A model generated the notes under the pieces. That model saw only the letters and a program-made list of their open reading frames with translations, did not search any database and had not been told where the DNA came from. From the NCBI GenBank assembly GCA_008501785.1, contig QQUD01000992.1, positions 1 to 7,647 of the forward strand: DNA of 7,647 nucleotides. Reading direction: 5' to 3'. This DNA comes from Chloroflexota bacterium (lineage in GTDB: Bacteria > Chloroflexota > Anaerolineae > Promineifilales > Promineifilaceae). Within the stretch, counting starts at the first letter, position 1; each line of letters begins with the position of its first letter. Of the stretch, positions 5,171 to 7,647 are shown in pieces. Position numbers and translations under genes: made by a program.

Positions 5171-6025
5171 ATGAATGATGTTTTGACCCAATTGCAGGCG
5201 GCGAATGCTGAATTGGAGCCGCAATTTAAGGCGTTTCGGGGGGTAATGGGCGCTTTGAAAATGGCTACTCGCCTTGCCAGTGAAGAGAAAGCGGATGCGC
5301 TGCCGATGCATAAGGCGTTGATTAAATTGGAAACGGCTGCTGCTGAAGTGGAGAGTGAGGTGTTGGATACGGCCGTTTCTGCCTTCGCCACCGTTACAAA
5401 ATCCGCCCTAGATGATCTGGCCTTCGAGTTTGCCAAAGATTTACGAGAAGTGTTTGCAGACCGTGGCGAAGAAGTCGCTGGCCGACCACCAACCGTTACT
5501 GTGGGGATACTTACGCTTAAAATAGACATCGCTGCTCGTAAAGGCCAGTGGTTGTATGGCAAAGAACCCTTGACGCGCCCCATTCCGCTGTCGCTGAAGG
5601 GCATTCTGAGAGCGTATGATCAGCAGGTGAGACGAATTGTGAATCGAGAAGTCAAAGCAGAAGCATTGGTGCAAGAGCTGTACGAGGCGTGGGAAGATTG
5701 CATCAACAAGAAAGATCGACGTCCTTCTGGCGGGCGTATTAATATTGTGCAAGTTTATAGCCAATTGACACTCAATCGCCAATCCGCTCGATTTTGGAAT
5801 GCGCCTTCGCGTAGAACGTTTAAAGATTATGAGCGGGATTTGTTTGTGCGTGACATGACTCTTTTACAGGAGCAAAATGCGACATCATTTACGGTTGATG
5901 GTGAAACACGTCAATTTCGTTTAGGGGTGGCTACCAAAAGTCAAGCGGAACAAACTAACCGCAGCATTTGGCTGCCTCAAGATGCAGTAGAAGGCCAATA
6001 TTACAGCGACATCACTTTTGATTAG
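5171..6025 (+). CDS. Unrecognised helical protein encoded before a BrxD-like ATPase
   Basis: 284 aa; I do not recognise a family. The first ~100 residues are Ala/Glu/Lys-rich and almost entirely helical in character, with heptad-like Leu/Ala spacing, suggesting a coiled coil or helical bundle. A strand-like stretch (107-121) leads into WLYGKEPLTRPIPLS at 127-141, which looks like the most conserved core. A charged helical region (142-182) follows, and the last ~50 residues look beta-rich. There is no signal peptide, membrane segment, P-loop or obvious nuclease motif. ATG 5171 has GGAAGAGG (5154-5161) 9 nt upstream. The next gene starts 78 nt later, beyond a 46-bp perfect palindrome, on the same strand. 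Its position as first gene before a DUF2791-type ATPase suggests a structural or recruiting subunit of that complex; this is inference. Confidence 0.75.
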   Translation: MNDVLTQLQAANAELEPQFKAFRGVMGALKMATRLASEEKADALPMHKALIKLETAAAEVESEVLDTAVSAFATVTKSALDDLAFEFAKDLREVFADRGEEVAGRPPTVTVGILTLKIDIAARKGQWLYGKEPLTRPIPLSLKGILRAYDQQVRRIVNREVKAEALVQELYEAWEDCINKKDRRPSGGRINIVQVYSQLTLNRQSARFWNAPSRRTFKDYERDLFVRDMTLLQEQNATSFTVDGETRQFRLGVATKSQAEQTNRSIWLPQDAVEGQYYSDITFD

Positions 6026-6036
6026 TTTTAATTTCT

Positions 6037-6082
6037 GGAGTGGAGGCTTTAGCCGGAACGTTCCGGCTAAAGCCTCCACTCC
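6037..6082. repeat. 46-bp perfect palindrome between two genes
   Basis: The sequence is exactly self-complementary, 23 bp on each side of the centre between 6059 and 6060 (arm starts GGAGTGGAGGCTTTAGCC). TTTC (6032-6035) and GAAA (6083-6086) can extend the stem past a bulged T. No T-run follows, so it is not an intrinsic terminator. It starts 11 nt after the stop of the 284-aa gene and ends 21 nt before the ATPase start, where it could form an RNA hairpin that separates expression of the two genes. Confidence 0.95.
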
Positions 6083-6103
6083 GAAACAAGTACGGATTAC
6101 GAA

Positions 6104-7390
6104 ATGAGTGAAGCAACTATTTCCCGCCCGCTTGCCCGATCCATTATTGAAGTGTTGGGCAGCTATGGCACACCACCGGCGCGGGGCATTCAGCATTTTA
6201 ATGTGGGCAATGATTCGCTGCTGAATGCGCTTGATGAATTTTATTTGTCGTCTTATTTGCAAGAGGGTGGCGCAGGGTACAAGATGGTTATCGGCGATTA
6301 TGGCAGTGGGAAGTCGCACTTTCTCTACTGCTTGCGCGATATGGCTTGGACACGCAATTTTGCCGTGGCAAAAGTAGACCTCAGCCCTGTGGAAACGCCG
6401 TACAACGATCAAAAGCTAGTTTATCAAGCTGTGGCCAGCAATCTAATTTGGCACGAATCGGATGAGATGAGCAGTGATGAGACAGGCTTGATGCGATTTT
6501 TGGAAGGGACGTTGACGCGGGTTGTGGGTGGCGCTTTGAGTTTGGAAACGTTGAACACGCCACTGTATCGTGGATTGATTGACACGTTGGAAGCGACAGC
6601 GATTGATAGTCCGGCGTATCAAACGGCCGTTATTGCCTATTTCGACAGCCTGATTCGCGGGCACGACGAGCGGATTGATTCGCTGACCCGCTGGTTGATG
6701 GGGGAAACGACTTCACCTGCCGATACCAAAATTTTGCGTGAAGTGGGTGTCACCGGCAAAATTTTCCGCACCAATGCGTTTCGTATGCTGCGCTCACTGT
6801 GCCAGGTGATTCGCGCCCTTTCGTACAGCGGTCTCATTTTGCTGTTTGATGAGGTAGACCGGATGGCGAGTGTGGGCGGTAAGGCTGAAAAGCTGGCAAC
6901 TGATACGCTGCGTGAGGTGATTGACCGCACTCGTGAAGATTTGCCAGGTGCGCTGTTTGTGTATGCCGTGCCGCCTCAATTTATTAACGATGTGGTTCCC
7001 AAATATCCAGCTTTGCAGCAGCGAGTGCGTGCGCCAGGGCGATTTAGCCGTGTGAACCACTTTAGCCCACTCATTAACCTGGATCATTTAGACCTGAATG
7101 AAGATGATTTGATGTTGGCGATTGGCGAAAAGCTGATTCCCATTTATGAAATCGCGTTTGACGCAACATTAGACCACACTATTCAACAGGCGAATGCAGT
7201 CATTTTGGCAAACGTGGCCCGCGACGTTTTTCTGGACGTGAGCCATCGCCGTCTGTTTGTGAAGTCGTTTGTAGTGGAACTGTCTCGACAACATCACGGC
7301 GAAGAACACACGATTACCGAAGCGGAAGCGCAAATGATTTTGCGCGGCCAGGTTGATGCGTTAATGGGGGGCGAGACGCCACCCTATTAA
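6104..7390 (+). CDS. BrxD/DUF2791-like P-loop ATPase
   Basis: 428 aa, the usual size for BREX-type BrxD/DUF2791 ATP-binding proteins, which accompany helicases in phage-defence and related DNA-processing loci. Walker A is GDYGSGKSHF at residues 64-73. The following AVAKVDLSPVE (87-97) is typical of the family. Walker B is GLILLFDEVDRM at 243-254 with D249 and E250 as Mg2+ and hydrolysis residues. A sensor-like strand FVYAVPPQF (285-293) and a likely arginine-finger region (LQQRVRAPGRF, 304-314) follow, which suggests a STAND/AAA-type oligomeric ATPase. The C-terminal ~100 residues are helical. ATG 6104 has only a weak ribosome site (GGA at 6094-6096), so translation may depend on the upstream hairpin region. 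The neighbours are an unknown helical protein before it and a probable helicase start after it. A generic AAA ATPase is the alternative. Confidence 0.75.
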   Translation: MSEATISRPLARSIIEVLGSYGTPPARGIQHFNVGNDSLLNALDEFYLSSYLQEGGAGYKMVIGDYGSGKSHFLYCLRDMAWTRNFAVAKVDLSPVETPYNDQKLVYQAVASNLIWHESDEMSSDETGLMRFLEGTLTRVVGGALSLETLNTPLYRGLIDTLEATAIDSPAYQTAVIAYFDSLIRGHDERIDSLTRWLMGETTSPADTKILREVGVTGKIFRTNAFRMLRSLCQVIRALSYSGLILLFDEVDRMASVGGKAEKLATDTLREVIDRTREDLPGALFVYAVPPQFINDVVPKYPALQQRVRAPGRFSRVNHFSPLINLDHLDLNEDDLMLAIGEKLIPIYEIAFDATLDHTIQQANAVILANVARDVFLDVSHRRLFVKSFVVELSRQHHGEEHTITEAEAQMILRGQVDALMGGETPPY

Positions 7391-7464
7391 ATAATGAATA
7401 ATGAATAATGATTTGTGAATGGTGAAGTGAAGAATCATTCACAATTCATTATTCATTGTTCAAA
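7391..7464. repeat. Inverted array of heptamers (ATAATGA / ATTCATT)
   Basis: Three ATAATGA units (7391-7397, 7398-7404, 7405-7411) and two degenerate ones face ATTCACA, ATTCATT, ATTCATT and GTTCAAA (7437-7464). Arms 7400-7421 and 7436-7457 are reverse complements over 22 nt with one mismatch, around a 14-nt loop. It begins directly after the ATPase stop codon. There is no T-run, so it is not a standard terminator. Confidence 0.85.
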
Positions 7465-7478
7465 GCTACATCTGTAGC
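7465..7478. promoter_or_regulatory. Short dyad GCTACA-TC-TGTAGC upstream of the last gene
   Basis: A perfect 6-bp inverted repeat with a 2-bp centre ends 13 bp before ATG 7492. By size and position it could be an operator or a small RNA hairpin near the start codon. No regulator is identifiable, and a dyad this short can arise by chance. Confidence 0.3.
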
Positions 7479-7491
7479 ATTCACTATTCTT

Positions 7492-7647
7492 ATGATTGGA
7501 GAACAAGTAACTCACCCCGAATTTGGCGCTGGTCAGGTGGTGGCGATGTACCGTAATGGGTCGGAGTGGCTGGTGCGGTTTCAGAATGGGCTGCGTTTTC
7601 GGCGGCCGCGTCATGAGTTTGTAGAAAACGGCCGTTCTCTCGCCGAA
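7492..7647 (+). CDS. N-terminus of a Tudor/CarD-like-domain protein, probably a helicase (3' end outside window)
   Basis: Only 52 codons are visible. The start, IGEQVTHPEFGAGQVV (residues 2-17), followed by YRNG..WLVRFQNGLR, is the small beta-barrel (Tudor/KOW/CarD-like) motif found at the C-terminus of PcrA/UvrD helicases, in CarD-type proteins and, as I recall, at the N-terminus of some large DEAD/DEAH helicases. Following a BrxD-like ATPase, a helicase of the BrxHI type or similar is the most likely body, but no helicase motif is in view. ATG 7492 has no clear ribosome site. Because the conserved motif begins at residue 2, the start is still reasonable. An ACGGCCGT palindrome lies at 7628-7635. 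Confidence 0.6.
   Translation, partial: MIGEQVTHPEFGAGQVVAMYRNGSEWLVRFQNGLRFRRPRHEFVENGRSLAE

Noticed and set aside
5921..6412. 163-codon open frame on the - strand
   Set aside because: It spans the 46-bp palindrome and the opposite strands of two real genes, and no domain is visible.

Overview
The window looks like part of a bacterial chromosome, most likely from Chloroflexota (Anaerolineae or a relative). This rests on three things: the small SWIM-type zinc protein resembles a family I associate with that phylum, the intergenic DNA is full of hairpin repeats, and base composition is moderate with G-rich coding strands. The assignment is inference and was not tested by a search. All genes read on the + strand.

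Layout. 2-523 is the end of a sensor histidine kinase. 524-832 has no large gene: it holds an inverted tandem-octamer array, a good sigma70-type promoter (663-690) and an intrinsic terminator (753-777), which together define an ~80-nt small RNA or leader. 833-1078 is the SWIM protein, with its own terminator at 1104-1131. A second octamer array (1154-1231) precedes a cupin (1256-1576) that runs directly into a CPBP-type membrane protein (1588-2208). A nested REP/MITE-like element fills 2241-2383. Next come a P-loop kinase (2404-2958), a TrmA/RlmD-family RNA methyltransferase homologue with altered catalytic positions (2995-4236) and an SDR-fold protein without the usual Tyr-Lys pair (4270-4971). 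The last three are closely spaced and may be co-transcribed.

The 3' third (5171-7647) is the most interesting region. An unrecognised helical 284-aa protein is followed by a BrxD/DUF2791-like P-loop ATPase and the first 52 codons of a protein starting with a Tudor/CarD-like fold, plausibly a helicase. I read this as the start of a multi-gene DNA-processing or defence module whose remainder lies beyond the window.

Two window-wide patterns stand out. The palindrome ACGGCCGT occurs 11 times, in all three codon phases and between genes, and G/C skew on the + strand drops from one side of it to the other at the coding sites. Also, every intergenic gap longer than about 50 nt contains an inverted-repeat structure. 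Four of these are short tandem arrays (period 7 or 8) built from completely different words.
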